64,000 nt of DNA from positions 1 through 64,000 of the forward strand of contig JAFZRV010000004.1 in assembly GCA_017619655.1 (NCBI GenBank). The letters run 5' to 3'. This document shows, piece by piece, positions 6,955 to 18,597 of the stretch. The notes beneath the pieces were generated by a model. It was not told the DNA's origin, ran no database searches, and worked only from the letters and a program-made list of their open reading frames with translations. Each line of letters begins with the position of its first letter. The stretch's first letter is position 1. The translations under genes and the position numbers were made by a program. The stretch comes from Bacteroidales bacterium (lineage in GTDB: Bacteria > Bacteroidota > Bacteroidia > Bacteroidales > UBA932).

Positions 6955-7942
6955 TTTTCTTGACCTCCCCAAACCGGCGCGGTTTGCAATATTTGTTGAG
7001 CAAAGGAACGGCGCAGTTCATGATCAGGATGGCGAACGAGACGCCCTCCGGATATGAACCGAAGTAACGGACGAACACCGTGATCAGACCGATGCCGATA
7101 CCGAAGATGATCTGGCCCTTGGTCGTCATCGGGGACGTGACGTAGTCGGTCGCCATGAAGATGGCGCCCAGCAGCAGGCCGCCCGTGAAGACGTTGAACA
7201 GCGGGTTCGTGAAACGCTCGGGGTTCGCCAGCCAGAAGATGCCCGACACGACGAAGACCGTGCAGAGGATGGTCACCGGGATGGTGGCCTTGATCACGCG
7301 GCGGCAGAGCAGGTAGATGAAGCCCAGGACCAGTGCGATCGCGGAGAACTCACCGGCCGAACCGCCCATGTTGAAGAAGAACTCCTGGCTGAAGCTCAGG
7401 TTGTCCTGCGGAATCTCGGAGAGCGTCATGCCGTTCTTGAGGCCTTCCTTGACGGCGCCCAGCGGCGTCGCGCCGGAGAAAGCGTCGACCAGGCCGAAGA
7501 GCGAACCGCTGTCGTCCCAGGACGTCATCAGCACCGGGAAGGAAACCAGCAGGAACACGCGGCCCACCAGCGCCGGGTTGAAGATATTCTGGCCCAGGCC
7601 GCCGAAGGTCATCTTGGCCACGCCGATCGCCACGATGGAGCCCACCACGATGAGCCACCAGGGGGAGTTCGGGGGAAGGTTGAGGGCGAGCAGGCAGCCC
7701 GTCACGACAGCCGACAGGTCGGAGACCGTCACCGGACGTTTGAGCAGGTATTTCTGGATGAGGAATTCCGTCAGCACGCAGGCTGCGGCACCCACGAGGA
7801 TCAGCATCAGCACCGACCAGCCGCTGGCCAGGATCGACACCAGCATGGCCGGCGCCAGGGCGATGAGCACGTCGCGCATGATGGTCTGCGTGCTCTCCGG
7901 GCCGTGGGTGTGGGGAGAAGGAGATACAATGAGTTTGTTCAT
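6947..7942 (-). CDS. rnfD: Rnf electron transport complex subunit D
   Basis: RnfD is a multi-helix membrane subunit of 331 residues related to NqrB. It carries a covalent FMN on Thr159 within DAFSGATPLG (SGAT at 156-159). Other hallmarks are the N-terminal SPSPHTHGP, LALNLPP (residues 85-91) and GGLGQNIFNPALVGRVFLL. With RnfG it forms the periplasm-side flavin relay of the complex. It starts 6 bp after the rnfC stop and overlaps rnfG by 8 bp. Confidence 0.96.
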   Translation of the reverse strand: MNKLIVSPSPHTHGPESTQTIMRDVLIALAPAMLVSILASGWSVLMLILVGAAACVLTEFLIQKYLLKRPVTVSDLSAVVTGCLLALNLPPNSPWWLIVVGSIVAIGVAKMTFGGLGQNIFNPALVGRVFLLVSFPVLMTSWDDSGSLFGLVDAFSGATPLGAVKEGLKNGMTLSEIPQDNLSFSQEFFFNMGGSAGEFSAIALVLGFIYLLCRRVIKATIPVTILCTVFVVSGIFWLANPERFTNPLFNVFTGGLLLGAIFMATDYVTSPMTTKGQIIFGIGIGLITVFVRYFGSYPEGVSFAILIMNCAVPLLNKYCKPRRFGEVKKNG

Positions 7943-7948
7943 AGTCTT

Positions 7949-9286
7949 CTACTTTTTAGGTCTGCTACGCAGGATCTTCATAACTTCCGCCTTGGCGGGA
8001 CGGATCATATCGAGCAGCGGAATGCCGGCCGGGCAGGTGAAGCTGCAGCAGCCGCATTCGATGCAGTCGAAGACACGCTCGGCCTCCAGCTCGTCGTAGC
8101 GTCCGCCGGCGCGGCTGAGCTTGTTGAGCAGCCAGGGCTCCAGGCCCATCGGGCAGGCCTGTGCGCACTTGGAGCAGCGGATGCAGGGAGATTCGGGCGC
8201 GCGGCGCGTCTCCGCGTCGGTCAGGACGAGGATGGCGCCGTTGGCCTTGACCGTCGCCGCGTCGAGGTTGGCGACGGCGCGGCCCATCATCGGACCGCCG
8301 CTGATCACCTTGGCGGCGTTTTCGGGCAGGCCGCCCGCCACTTCGAGGATCTTCGACATCGGGGTGCCGATGCGGACCTTGTAGTTGTGCTGCACGGGGA
8401 GGCAGCGGCCCGTAACGGTGATCACGTTGTCGATGAGCGGTTTGTTCTTCTGCACGGCCTCGTACACGGCCAGCGAGGTGCCCACGTTCTGGACCACCGC
8501 GCCGGTGTCGATCGGCAGGGCGCCGGAGGGCACCTGGCGGCCGATGACCGCGTCGATCAGCTGTTTCTCACCACCCTGCGGGTAGCGTTTCTTGAGGACG
8601 ACCACCTCGATGCCGGGGAAGGCCGCGGCGGCCTTCGTCATCGAGGCGATGGCCTCGGGCTTGTTCTCTTCGATGCCCACGTAGCCGCGGGTCACGCCGA
8701 GGGCCTTCATCATGATGGCACCGCCGATGAGGATCTCTTCGGGGCGCTCGCGCATGATGCGGTCGTCGGAAGTCAGGTAAGGCTCGCACTCCGTACCGTT
8801 GAGGATGAGGCACTCGGCCTTCTTGTCCTTCGGCGGGGCGAGTTTCACATGGGTCGGGAACGAAGCGCCGCCCAGGCCCACGACGCCGGCTTTCTTCACC
8901 TTTTCGAGGATCTCTTCGGGCGTATAGGGAATATCCTTGACAATCTTGTCGCTGGTATCGATGTCTTCCATCCACTCGTCGCCTTCGACGGTGATTTCGA
9001 CATGCGGCACCAGGTTGCCGGCGATGTCGGCACGCGGGGCCACCGACTTGACGGTGCCCGATACCGGGGAATGCACATAACCGGAGATGAATCCGGAAGG
9101 CTCGGCGATCACCTGGCCCACTTTCACCTTGTCGCCCGCCGCCACGATCGGCGTGGCCGGTGCGCCCAGATGCTGCGCCATGGAGACATAGGCCGTCTCG
9201 ATGGCCGGGAAGACCTCGATGGCTGCCGCCGAGGAGATCTTGTTGTCGTGCGGATGCACGCCGCCAATCTTAAACGTTTTCTTCAT
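7949..9286 (-). CDS. rnfC: Rnf electron transport complex subunit C
   Basis: RnfC is the soluble NADH/flavin-binding subunit on the cytoplasmic face. The 445-residue protein has an N-terminal sandwich domain starting GGVHPHDNK, the flavin/NADH fold with GLGGASFPTHVKL and LNGTECEPYL, and two C-terminal 4Fe-4S motifs: Cys368-371-374-378 (CIRCSKCAQACP) and Cys408-411-414-418 (CIECGCCSFTCP). It lacks the long Ala/Lys-rich tail of enterobacterial RnfC. The start lies 17 bp inside the end of rnfB. Confidence 0.96.
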   Translation of the reverse strand: MKKTFKIGGVHPHDNKISSAAAIEVFPAIETAYVSMAQHLGAPATPIVAAGDKVKVGQVIAEPSGFISGYVHSPVSGTVKSVAPRADIAGNLVPHVEITVEGDEWMEDIDTSDKIVKDIPYTPEEILEKVKKAGVVGLGGASFPTHVKLAPPKDKKAECLILNGTECEPYLTSDDRIMRERPEEILIGGAIMMKALGVTRGYVGIEENKPEAIASMTKAAAAFPGIEVVVLKKRYPQGGEKQLIDAVIGRQVPSGALPIDTGAVVQNVGTSLAVYEAVQKNKPLIDNVITVTGRCLPVQHNYKVRIGTPMSKILEVAGGLPENAAKVISGGPMMGRAVANLDAATVKANGAILVLTDAETRRAPESPCIRCSKCAQACPMGLEPWLLNKLSRAGGRYDELEAERVFDCIECGCCSFTCPAGIPLLDMIRPAKAEVMKILRSRPKK

Positions 9287-10130
9287 CGGGCTTGGGTTTT
9301 TCTACGGGTTTGGGAGGGAAATTCACTTCGTGGATGGCACCGGTCGGGCACTCCGCGACGCACTTGCGGCACATCTTGCACACGTTGAAGTCGATGTAGG
9401 CCACGTTGTTCTCGACCGTGATGGCACCGAACGGGCAGGTCTTCGCACACTTGCCGCAACCGATGCAGGCAGCGCCGCAGGCCTTGCGGGCCACGGCACC
9501 CTTGTCCTTGTTGATGCAGGACACGAACACGCGGCGGTTCTTGAAGCCTTTGGCGCGCAGTTCGATGATGCCTTTCGGGCAGGCTTTCACGCAGGCGCCG
9601 CACGCCGTGCACTTGTTTTCATCCACCATGGCGACGCCCTTCTCGGGATCGACATGGATGGCGCCGAACTTGCAGGCCGCTTCGCAGTCGCCCTTGCCCA
9701 GGCAACCGAACTTGCAGCCGGTGTCGCCGGCATAGAGAGCGGCCATCACCTTGCACGATGCATAGCCGTCGTACTCGTTGGTCCGGGGGCGGTTGGCGAA
9801 GGTGCCGTTACAGCGGACCACCGCCACCATCGGGGCTTTCTCTTCCACCGCACGGCCCAGCGCCTCGGCGATCTTGGTCATCACCGGGTTGCCGCCGACA
9901 GGGCAGAAGAAACCGTCCATGCCCGGGGCCTTCACGACATTCTCAGCGAATGCATGGCAGCCGGCCTGGCCGCAGCCGCCGCAGTTTGCGCCCGGAAGGA
10001 TGGACTCCACCGTCGCGATGCGGGGATCCTCCTCTACCTTGAACTTTTGCGCCACAAAGTAGAGCACAACTGCGAACAGCAGCCCGAGGGCTACCAGACA
10101 GGCAATTGTAAAAAGAATAGTTCCAGTCAT
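9270..10130 (-). CDS. rnfB: Rnf electron transport complex subunit B (ferredoxin-type)
   Basis: RnfB takes electrons from ferredoxin. The 286-residue protein has an N-terminal membrane helix (residues 4-26), the four-Cys cluster domain starting at ANCGGCGQAGCHAFA, and then several CxxCxxCxxxCP ferredoxin motifs (for example CTACGACVKACP, CIGCGKCAKTCP and CKMCRKCVAECP). That arrangement is the long, multi-cluster Bacteroidota/clostridial form. Its ATG overlaps the rseC stop by the ATGA arrangement, and its end overlaps rnfC. Confidence 0.96.
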   Translation of the reverse strand: MTGTILFTIACLVALGLLFAVVLYFVAQKFKVEEDPRIATVESILPGANCGGCGQAGCHAFAENVVKAPGMDGFFCPVGGNPVMTKIAEALGRAVEEKAPMVAVVRCNGTFANRPRTNEYDGYASCKVMAALYAGDTGCKFGCLGKGDCEAACKFGAIHVDPEKGVAMVDENKCTACGACVKACPKGIIELRAKGFKNRRVFVSCINKDKGAVARKACGAACIGCGKCAKTCPFGAITVENNVAYIDFNVCKMCRKCVAECPTGAIHEVNFPPKPVEKPKPDEENV

Positions 10131-10561
10131 TTAGGTTGTTTTTCGATGGAAAAAGTAAATATTTTGGAAATCTTGTTTCGGAACAAAAAGACGCCCAGGT
10201 AATAGAGCGCCACGATGCCCAGCGAGCCGAGGCCCATGAGCACCTCGCCGGCGCCGCAGAGCGAAAACACGCCGATGGAGGCCATCAGCACGATGAGCGG
10301 CACCACATAGGCGAACCAGACGGCCTGGGTGCCCATGGACGGTGCCATCACCACGTTGACGGTCTCGCCCACCTGATAGTCTTCGGTCAGGGTCTTGATG
10401 TCCTGCGCCACCTCGACCACCTTGACGCTCTGGTCGGAAGCTCCGCACACGCCTTTGGCGTGGCAGGCGGCACAGGCGGACTTGTTGAGGATTTCTACGG
10501 CGATGTAGTCTTTGTCGACCGACACCACTTTGCCTTCGTGCTCTATCCGCTCTTTGGCCAT
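10127..10561 (-). CDS. rseC: RseC/MucC-family membrane protein
   Basis: This 144-residue protein has the RseC (SoxR-reducing system) layout. A small N-terminal domain has a Cys cluster, Cys30-x2-Cys33-x5-Cys39 (CAACHAKGVC), followed by two membrane helices around residues 80-125. In E. coli RseC acts with RsxABCDGE in reducing SoxR and affects the sigma-E response; in Bacteroidota it regularly heads the rnf cluster. Here it begins one base after the dnaB stop and overlaps rnfB by four bases. A redox role with the Rnf complex is likely, its exact task unknown. Confidence 0.88.
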   Translation of the reverse strand: MAKERIEHEGKVVSVDKDYIAVEILNKSACAACHAKGVCGASDQSVKVVEVAQDIKTLTEDYQVGETVNVVMAPSMGTQAVWFAYVVPLIVLMASIGVFSLCGAGEVLMGLGSLGIVALYYLGVFLFRNKISKIFTFSIEKQPK

Positions 10562-10562
10562 A

Positions 10563-12023
10563 TCAATAATCTTCGTTCGCGGGGAACATATTCATCCGTG
10601 ACTCCGTGTAGGAGGCGTTTTCCTGCTCGTAGGGCTGGTCGTTGTAGTCCACGAACTTCACTTCGGAAGCCAGGAAGCGCATCTTCACGTCGCAGACCTC
10701 GCCGTTGCGGTGCTTGGCGATGATCAGGTCGGTCTCGCCCGGGAAGCCGTGGTCGTCCTGCACGCCCAGGAATTCGGGGCGGTGGATGAACATCACGATG
10801 TCGGCATCCTGCTCGATGGCGCCCGACTCGCGCAGGTCGCTCAGCTGCGGGCGCTTGTTGCCGCCGCGCGTCTCCACGGAACGGTTCAGCTGCGACAGCG
10901 CGATGATGGGCACATTGAGCTCTTTGGCGATGGCTTTCAGCGAACGGGAGATGGCGGCCACCTCCTGCTCGCGCATGCCCTTGAGCTCCGGCGGGCCGGT
11001 CATCAACTGCAGGTAGTCGATGATGATGAGCTTCACGTGCTGCTTGTTGACCAGGCGGCGCGCTTTCGAGCGGAATTCGTAGATCGAGAGCGACGGGGTG
11101 TCGTCGATGAACATCGGGGCGCGCGACAGCTTGTTCAGGCCGTCGTGGAGCTGGGCCCATTCGTCCTGCGTCATCTTCTTGGCACCGCGCAGCTTGTCGG
11201 AGGGCAGGCCGGTCTCGCTCACCATCAGACGGGTCACGAGCTGGGTGTCTGGCATCTCCAGGGAGAAGAACGCCACGGGCACCTTGTGGTCCACCACCAT
11301 GTTGCGGGCCATGGTCAGCACGAAGGCCGTCTTACCGACGGACGGACGGGCCGCCAGGATGATCAGGTCGGCCGCCTGCCAGCCGAAAGTCACGCGGTCG
11401 ATGCCGGTATAGCCCGAAGGCACGCCGCTCAGGCCGTCTTCGCGCTGCTGGTTGGTCTCGATCTGCTCGATGGCCCGGTTGATCACCGAGACGATGGGCT
11501 TGGTTTCGCTGCGGACGTTGCGCTGGGCCAGGGTAAAGACTTTCTCCTCGGCTGTGTCGATGAGGTCATCCACGGCGAGGGAATCGTCGAAGGCCGCTTT
11601 CTGCACCTCGTACGAGATGGAAATCAGCTCCCGCTGCAGGAATTTCTGGAGGAGGATCTTGGTGTGGTACTCCACGTGGGCCGCCGCACCGATCTTGGTG
11701 GAGAGCTGGCTCAGGTACGCCATGCCGCCCACTTCCTCGAGTTCGCCGCGCTTCGTCAGCTCGTCCGACACGGAAAAGATGTCGACCGGGTCGTTGCGGC
11801 TCGACAGCGTGGTGATCGCCTCGAATATCTTCTTGTGGATGTCCTTGTAGAAACAGTCAGCCTGCAGCTGGTCCAGGACTTCGGGAACGACTTCCGGTTC
11901 CAGCAGCAGGGCGCCGAGGACGGCTTCCTCCACGTCAATGGCCTGCGGGGGCTTGCGACCGCCGAAATCTTCGGCGATCGTGTCCAGGTTCACGCGTTGC
12001 TGGCGTTTGTCGTTCTTGGCCAT
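10563..12023 (-). CDS. dnaB: Replicative DNA helicase DnaB
   Basis: DnaB is the hexameric ring helicase that unwinds the replication fork. The 486-residue protein has the N-terminal hairpin domain (residues 25-130) and the RecA-like motor with Walker A ARPSVGKT (225-232), Walker B LIIIDYLQLM, and the QLNRSVETR segment conserved in DnaB. No intein is present, and length is normal. It lies 18 bp after the zinc-ribbon gene and directly before rseC, so it may be read into the rnf operon. Confidence 0.97.
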   Translation of the reverse strand: MAKNDKRQQRVNLDTIAEDFGGRKPPQAIDVEEAVLGALLLEPEVVPEVLDQLQADCFYKDIHKKIFEAITTLSSRNDPVDIFSVSDELTKRGELEEVGGMAYLSQLSTKIGAAAHVEYHTKILLQKFLQRELISISYEVQKAAFDDSLAVDDLIDTAEEKVFTLAQRNVRSETKPIVSVINRAIEQIETNQQREDGLSGVPSGYTGIDRVTFGWQAADLIILAARPSVGKTAFVLTMARNMVVDHKVPVAFFSLEMPDTQLVTRLMVSETGLPSDKLRGAKKMTQDEWAQLHDGLNKLSRAPMFIDDTPSLSIYEFRSKARRLVNKQHVKLIIIDYLQLMTGPPELKGMREQEVAAISRSLKAIAKELNVPIIALSQLNRSVETRGGNKRPQLSDLRESGAIEQDADIVMFIHRPEFLGVQDDHGFPGETDLIIAKHRNGEVCDVKMRFLASEVKFVDYNDQPYEQENASYTESRMNMFPANEDY

Positions 12024-12041
12024 TGCGGGAAGGATTGAGGC

Positions 12042-12863
12042 TTACTCGTTCTCGAAGGCGGAGCTGACCAGGATACGGCCGCAGTACTCGCAGACGATGA
12101 TCTTCTTGCTCTCTTCGATGTCGAGACGGCGCTGGGGCGGGATCTTGTTGAAGCAACCGCCGCAGGCGTCACGGCTCACGGTCACCACCGCCAGTTTGTT
12201 GTGGGCGTTGGCGCGGACCTTGGTGTAAGCCACCATCATGCGTTCGTCGATCTGGCCCACGAGGTTCTCGCGCTCCTTCAGGAGGGCTTCCTCTTCCTTC
12301 GAGGTCTCTTCGACGATCGTGTCGAGCTCTTTCTTCTTCTCCACCAGGTCGGATTCGCGGAGCGCCAGGTCTTTCTGGGCATCCTCGACCACCTGCTTCT
12401 TCTCGGAGATCAAGGCTTCGTTCTCACGGATCTTCTTGGCGGCCACCTGCTGCTCGAGATCCTGGTACTCGATCTCCTTGGAGATGGACTCGTACTCGCG
12501 GTTGTTCTTCACGTTGTCGCGCTGGGCGTCGTATTTGGCAATCAACTGCTTGCTTTCCTCGATGACGTGCTTGTGCTCGGCATTGGCCTTTTCGATGTCC
12601 TTGATCTCGGCCTTGGTGTTGGCGATGCGGGTGTTCAGGCCCTCGATCTCATCTTCCAGGTCCTGCACTTCGAGGGGGAGTTCGCCCCGCAGGAGGTAGA
12701 TCTTGTCGATCTTGGTGTCGGTCTGCTGGATACGATACAGCGTACGGAGCTTCTGCTCCATCGCGATCGAATCGGTGTCGGCCATGTTTTTCTGCAGGGA
12801 GACGAAGGTCTCGCGCGGGTCGATCGGGGTGTCGATCTTGTTTACCTTCTTTTTTGTAGCCAT
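12042..12863 (-). CDS. Coiled-coil protein with C-terminal C4 zinc ribbon
   Basis: This 273-residue protein is mostly a long, highly charged coiled coil (residues 35-205). It ends in a zinc-ribbon with two CxxC knuckles at Cys234/Cys237 (CGGC) and Cys258/Cys261 (CEYC). This matches the zf-RING_7/CT398-like family, which often sits beside Nif3-like genes, as here. Its biochemical role is unclear; a nucleic-acid or protein scaffold is suspected for the family. The gene begins 11 bp after the Nif3-like stop. A TACCTTTG box at 12925-12932 could give it a separate promoter. Confidence 0.85.
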   Translation of the reverse strand: MATKKKVNKIDTPIDPRETFVSLQKNMADTDSIAMEQKLRTLYRIQQTDTKIDKIYLLRGELPLEVQDLEDEIEGLNTRIANTKAEIKDIEKANAEHKHVIEESKQLIAKYDAQRDNVKNNREYESISKEIEYQDLEQQVAAKKIRENEALISEKKQVVEDAQKDLALRESDLVEKKKELDTIVEETSKEEEALLKERENLVGQIDERMMVAYTKVRANAHNKLAVVTVSRDACGGCFNKIPPQRRLDIEESKKIIVCEYCGRILVSSAFENE

Positions 12864-12874
12864 AGCTTTTCTTG

Positions 12875-13636
12875 CTAGTAATAGTATATCGGATTGTTAT
12901 TTTTTTGCGTGGTCGTGCAAACCGCAAAGGTAGGCAAATTTTCTTGAAGTACCGAAACGAACTTTGCCACAATATCGACTTCACTTTCAAAGTGTCCGAT
13001 ATCGAGGATCATGTGCCCGTCCGGCACGATGAAATGGTGGTACGACACGTCGCCCGTGACGAAGGCGTCGGCGCCCGCCGCGAAGGCCTGTTCCGCGAAA
13101 CCGGAGCCGGCTCCGCAACTGGTGGCCACGCGCCGCACGGTCTCGACCGGGGCGGAGCAGCGCAGCATTTTCAGCCCGAAGCGCGCCTTCACCAGCGCGC
13201 AGAAATCCGCACCGGACAGGGGCTCGGGCAGCCGGCCGATGAAGCCCAGGCGGCTTTCGTCGAGCGGCTCCGCGTCCACCAGGCCGAGCCGCCGCACCAG
13301 CAGCTCGTTGACGCCGCCCGCCGCCTTGTCGGCGTTGGTATGGGCGGCATAGACGGCGATGCCGTGGCGGACAGCCAGGTATACGGCGCCTCCCACGGGA
13401 TCTTCGGGCGCGATGTGCTTGAGCCCGTTGAAGATGAGCGGGTGGTGGGTCACGATCATGTCGGCGCCGAGCGCGACGGCTTCCTCCACCAGCTGGCGGG
13501 TGCAGTCGAAGCCCACCAGCACGCGGTGGACCTCATCGTCGGGGCTTCCCACGCACAGGCCGGCATTGTCCCAGCGCTCCTGGTCCTCCAGCGGCGCGAA
13601 AGCCTCGAGGATGCGGGTGATGTCCTTGACCTGCAT
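12875..13636 (-). CDS. Nif3-like dinuclear metal-binding protein
   Basis: This 253-residue protein belongs to the Nif3/YbgI (DUF34) family, often named GTP cyclohydrolase 1 type 2, though the true substrate is unsettled. Metal ligands are visible: His64-His65 in VTHHPLIFNG, Asp44 in VGFDC, AAHTNAD near residue 97 and the C-terminal DIGHFESE. It is the short form lacking the PII-like insert. ATG 13636, four bases after the merR-type stop, gives the usual MxVKDI start. ATG 13654 would overlap that gene by 14 bp and is less likely. Confidence 0.9.
   Translation of the reverse strand: MQVKDITRILEAFAPLEDQERWDNAGLCVGSPDDEVHRVLVGFDCTRQLVEEAVALGADMIVTHHPLIFNGLKHIAPEDPVGGAVYLAVRHGIAVYAAHTNADKAAGGVNELLVRRLGLVDAEPLDESRLGFIGRLPEPLSGADFCALVKARFGLKMLRCSAPVETVRRVATSCGAGSGFAEQAFAAGADAFVTGDVSYHHFIVPDGHMILDIGHFESEVDIVAKFVSVLQENLPTFAVCTTTQKNNNPIYYY
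12925..12932 (-). promoter_or_regulatory. Possible -7 box ahead of the zinc-ribbon gene
   Basis: TACCTTTG on the minus strand lies about 60 bases upstream of the zinc-ribbon ATG, within the 3' end of the Nif3-like gene. No matching -33 box is clear. Confidence 0.35.
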
Positions 13637-13640
13637 GGGC

Positions 13641-13961
13641 TCAGATGTTTTCATAGAGTTCGGACAGCTGGGAGCGGATGTCGTAGAGCTTTTCCACGAT
13701 CTGGCGCTTGTGCTCCAGCCCGTCGCGGTTCTCGCCGAGCTTGCGCTCCACACCGTCGAGGGTCAGGCCCTCCACGCGGGTCAGGTAGTGGATGAGCCGC
13801 AGGTTGTCCAGGTCTTCCGGATGAAACAGGCGGTTGCCCTTCGCATTGCGTTCGGGCTTGACGAAGCGGGGGAAGGTGTCCGACCAGAAACGGATGGTCG
13901 AGACCTCTTCGCCGAGCAGTTCGGCTACTTCGCCGATCTTGTAGTATAATCGTTGTACCAT
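13641..13961 (-). CDS. MerR-family transcriptional regulator
   Basis: This 106-residue protein begins with a winged helix of the MerR type: YYKIGEVAELLGEEVSTIRFW (residues 6-26), then the wing and a conserved LRLIHYLTRVEGLTLDGVERKL. A short helix for dimerisation follows and there is no effector domain or Cys sensor, so the signal is unknown. It lies between the M23 gene and the Nif3-like gene and is translated in the same direction, with 8 bp to the upstream stop. ATG 13961 is the first start fitting the HTH. Confidence 0.88.
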   Translation of the reverse strand: MVQRLYYKIGEVAELLGEEVSTIRFWSDTFPRFVKPERNAKGNRLFHPEDLDNLRLIHYLTRVEGLTLDGVERKLGENRDGLEHKRQIVEKLYDIRSQLSELYENI

Positions 13962-13969
13962 AGTCAAAA

Positions 13970-14935
13970 TCAATCCATCGACTGTCCCGTGGTCAGGGCG
14001 ACGACCATCATCGTGTGGAAGGTCGCCGGGTCGAGATCCGCAAAGAAATAGTTGACGGGCTCCTGGACGAAGCCGCCGCGCAGCACTTCGTAGTGCAGGC
14101 AGGGGGCGAAGCACGAGCCGCTCTGGCCCACCGTGCCGATCTGATCGCCCTGGCGGATGGTCTGTCCTTCGGAGACTTTGATGGAATTCAGGTGGGCATA
14201 CACGGTCTGCAGCCCGTTGGGATGCTCGACCGTCACCCGGTTGCCCATTCCCTTCTCGCTCTTGACCACGCGCGTCACTTTCCCGTCGGCGCTGCAGCGC
14301 ACGAGGGTTCCGGCGGGCACCACCAGGTCGATGCCCGTGTGCTCCCGGATGGTCTTGTAGAAAGGCGTGATCTTCTTGCCCACCGACGCGCCGGTCTGCA
14401 GCGGGGAGAAAGGCTTGACCGGCACCGTCGACGGGATGGCCGTGGGCCGGATGTTGCCGCTGGCCAGCAGCGTGTCGATCTCCGTCAGCCAGCGCGTCAC
14501 CAGCGAAGCGGTGGATTCCACGCGGTTGGTGAGCGCGTAGGTGTCCCACACCAGGTCGCTCTCCGACATGGATTCGAGCTCCCCGCCCAGCTGGAGCAGC
14601 GTGTCCTGCGCCTCGATGGTATAGTTGGACGGATCCGCGCCGAACAGTTCCCGGTAGATCTCCCGGTCGCGGACCTGCAGGTTCCCCACCGTCCCCTCGA
14701 TGCGGTCGAGCTGGGCCGTGAGGGTCGCGTACTCCTCCGAGAGCAACTGGTTCTCCCGCTCGAGCAGCAGCTCGCGGTCCGTGCTGAACACCAGCGCGAA
14801 GACCGCATAGAACACGACCGCAGCCGCCACGATGGCGAAGACATAGCGCAGCAGCGCGCCGAGCACGCTTTTCAGCGTGGGCTTCTTCGGGACGAACGCG
14901 CCCCGCTTCTCGTCGAACACGTATCGTTTAGCCAT
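13970..14935 (-). CDS. M23/LytM-domain protein with altered catalytic site
   Basis: This 321-residue inner-membrane protein has a cytoplasmic N terminus, one membrane helix (residues 28-50), a coiled coil (54-90) and a periplasmic LytM fold. Zinc ligands His199 and Asp203 (HTGID) and His248 (AHLN) are kept. In the usual H-x-H motif, however, the first His is replaced by Cys279 (APCLHYEV), leaving His281. That first His is a catalytic residue in active M23 enzymes, so this protein may be a non-hydrolytic regulator in the manner of EnvC or NlpD. The start overlaps the upstream M23 gene by 8 bp. Confidence 0.9.
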   Translation of the reverse strand: MAKRYVFDEKRGAFVPKKPTLKSVLGALLRYVFAIVAAAVVFYAVFALVFSTDRELLLERENQLLSEEYATLTAQLDRIEGTVGNLQVRDREIYRELFGADPSNYTIEAQDTLLQLGGELESMSESDLVWDTYALTNRVESTASLVTRWLTEIDTLLASGNIRPTAIPSTVPVKPFSPLQTGASVGKKITPFYKTIREHTGIDLVVPAGTLVRCSADGKVTRVVKSEKGMGNRVTVEHPNGLQTVYAHLNSIKVSEGQTIRQGDQIGTVGQSGSCFAPCLHYEVLRGGFVQEPVNYFFADLDPATFHTMMVVALTTGQSMD

Positions 14936-15881
14936 TGCGCGCCTGCTTGTTGTATTCTTCCGGGGAGATATCGGGATTCAAGTAGTTCCAGGGGTTGATC
15001 TGCGTGCCGCGGTAGATCACTTCGTAGTGGAGGTGCGGGCCGGTCGACAGGCCGCTGTTGCCCAGCGTGCCGATCTTGTCGCCACGGATCACCACCTGCC
15101 CGGCGGTCACTTTGATTTCCTTGAGGTGGGCGTAGCGGGTCTTGTAGCCGAAGCCGTGGTCGATGACGATCACGTTGCCGTAGCCCGAGAAGTTGATCTG
15201 GGTCGATTCCACCACGCCGTCGCCGGTCGCATAGACAGGCTGTCCGGCCGGCCCGGCCAGGTCGACGCCCTCATGGAAGATGATGGCCTGGCGCACGGGA
15301 TGGAAGCGCGCGCCGAAGGGGCTGGTGATGGTGACGGTCTTGGGATTGACCGGATAGATGGAGGGAATGCAGGAAGCCATGTCGCCCGCCCGGCTCGAAT
15401 AGATCCGTACTTCGTCGAACGAGAGGGTCTGCACGTAGGCCTTGCGCGTCAGCCCGTCGACCTGGCGGGCCGCATCGGCCATCAGCTCGGCGTGGTCGAG
15501 CCCCAGGAACACGTCGTAGCGCTCCGCGCCGCCCAGGCCGGCATTCCGTTCTTCCGCCGGGATCTCTTCCATGCCGAAGACCGGGCGGTACACGAGGTTG
15601 TCGCGCAGCGACAGGTCGAGCAGCACCGCGTCCTGCGTCTCGATGCGCCCCTCCAGCATCCCGATCTGCTCGGCCAGCGCGCGGTTGTCGCGCTGCAGCA
15701 GCAGCTCCTTGGGCGAGGCGTTGCCCCGCGCCTGGATGAACACGAAGAAATAGACGAGGAAGCAGCTGATCCCGCCCAGCAGCACGGCCATGGACTTGTA
15801 GACGGTGGCACGGGCCGACAGCCTGTCGACTTCGAAGGCCTGGGTCTGTTCGTTGTAGATATAACGGATTTGGCGGGACAT
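14928..15881 (-). CDS. M23-family peptidoglycan endopeptidase
   Basis: This 317-residue paralogue of the next gene has the same plan: cytoplasmic N terminus, one membrane helix (30-50), coiled coil (55-90) and a periplasmic M23 domain. All active-site residues are present: His203 and Asp207 (HEGVD), His252 (AHLK) and His283-x-His285 (GPHLHYEV). It should cleave peptide cross-links in peptidoglycan. ATG 15881 is preferred over upstream in-frame starts because the protein then opens with the conserved [13 protein letters not shown] block. It is divergent from alaS and leads an M23-M23-MerR-Nif3 run. Confidence 0.93.
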   Translation of the reverse strand: MSRQIRYIYNEQTQAFEVDRLSARATVYKSMAVLLGGISCFLVYFFVFIQARGNASPKELLLQRDNRALAEQIGMLEGRIETQDAVLLDLSLRDNLVYRPVFGMEEIPAEERNAGLGGAERYDVFLGLDHAELMADAARQVDGLTRKAYVQTLSFDEVRIYSSRAGDMASCIPSIYPVNPKTVTITSPFGARFHPVRQAIIFHEGVDLAGPAGQPVYATGDGVVESTQINFSGYGNVIVIDHGFGYKTRYAHLKEIKVTAGQVVIRGDKIGTLGNSGLSTGPHLHYEVIYRGTQINPWNYLNPDISPEEYNKQARNG

Positions 15882-15899
15882 TGACCGATTTCTGCAGTA

Positions 15900-15915
15900 T
15901 ATCTTTGCAAAATTA
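15900..15915. promoter_or_regulatory. Divergent -7 boxes for alaS and the M23 operon
   Basis: TATCTTTG on the plus strand (15900-15907) points to alaS. TAATTTTG on the minus strand (15908-15915) points to the M23 gene. The boxes abut, so the two promoters would compete. Neither has a convincing -33 box. Confidence 0.45.
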
Positions 15916-15981
15916 CGGAAATTTACCCGGAAAAAGACTAATTTTGTGCCAAATTCTATTCTTAGTATAAGTATAAGACCT

Positions 15982-18594
<2,613 letters not shown>

Positions 18595-18597
18595 TGG

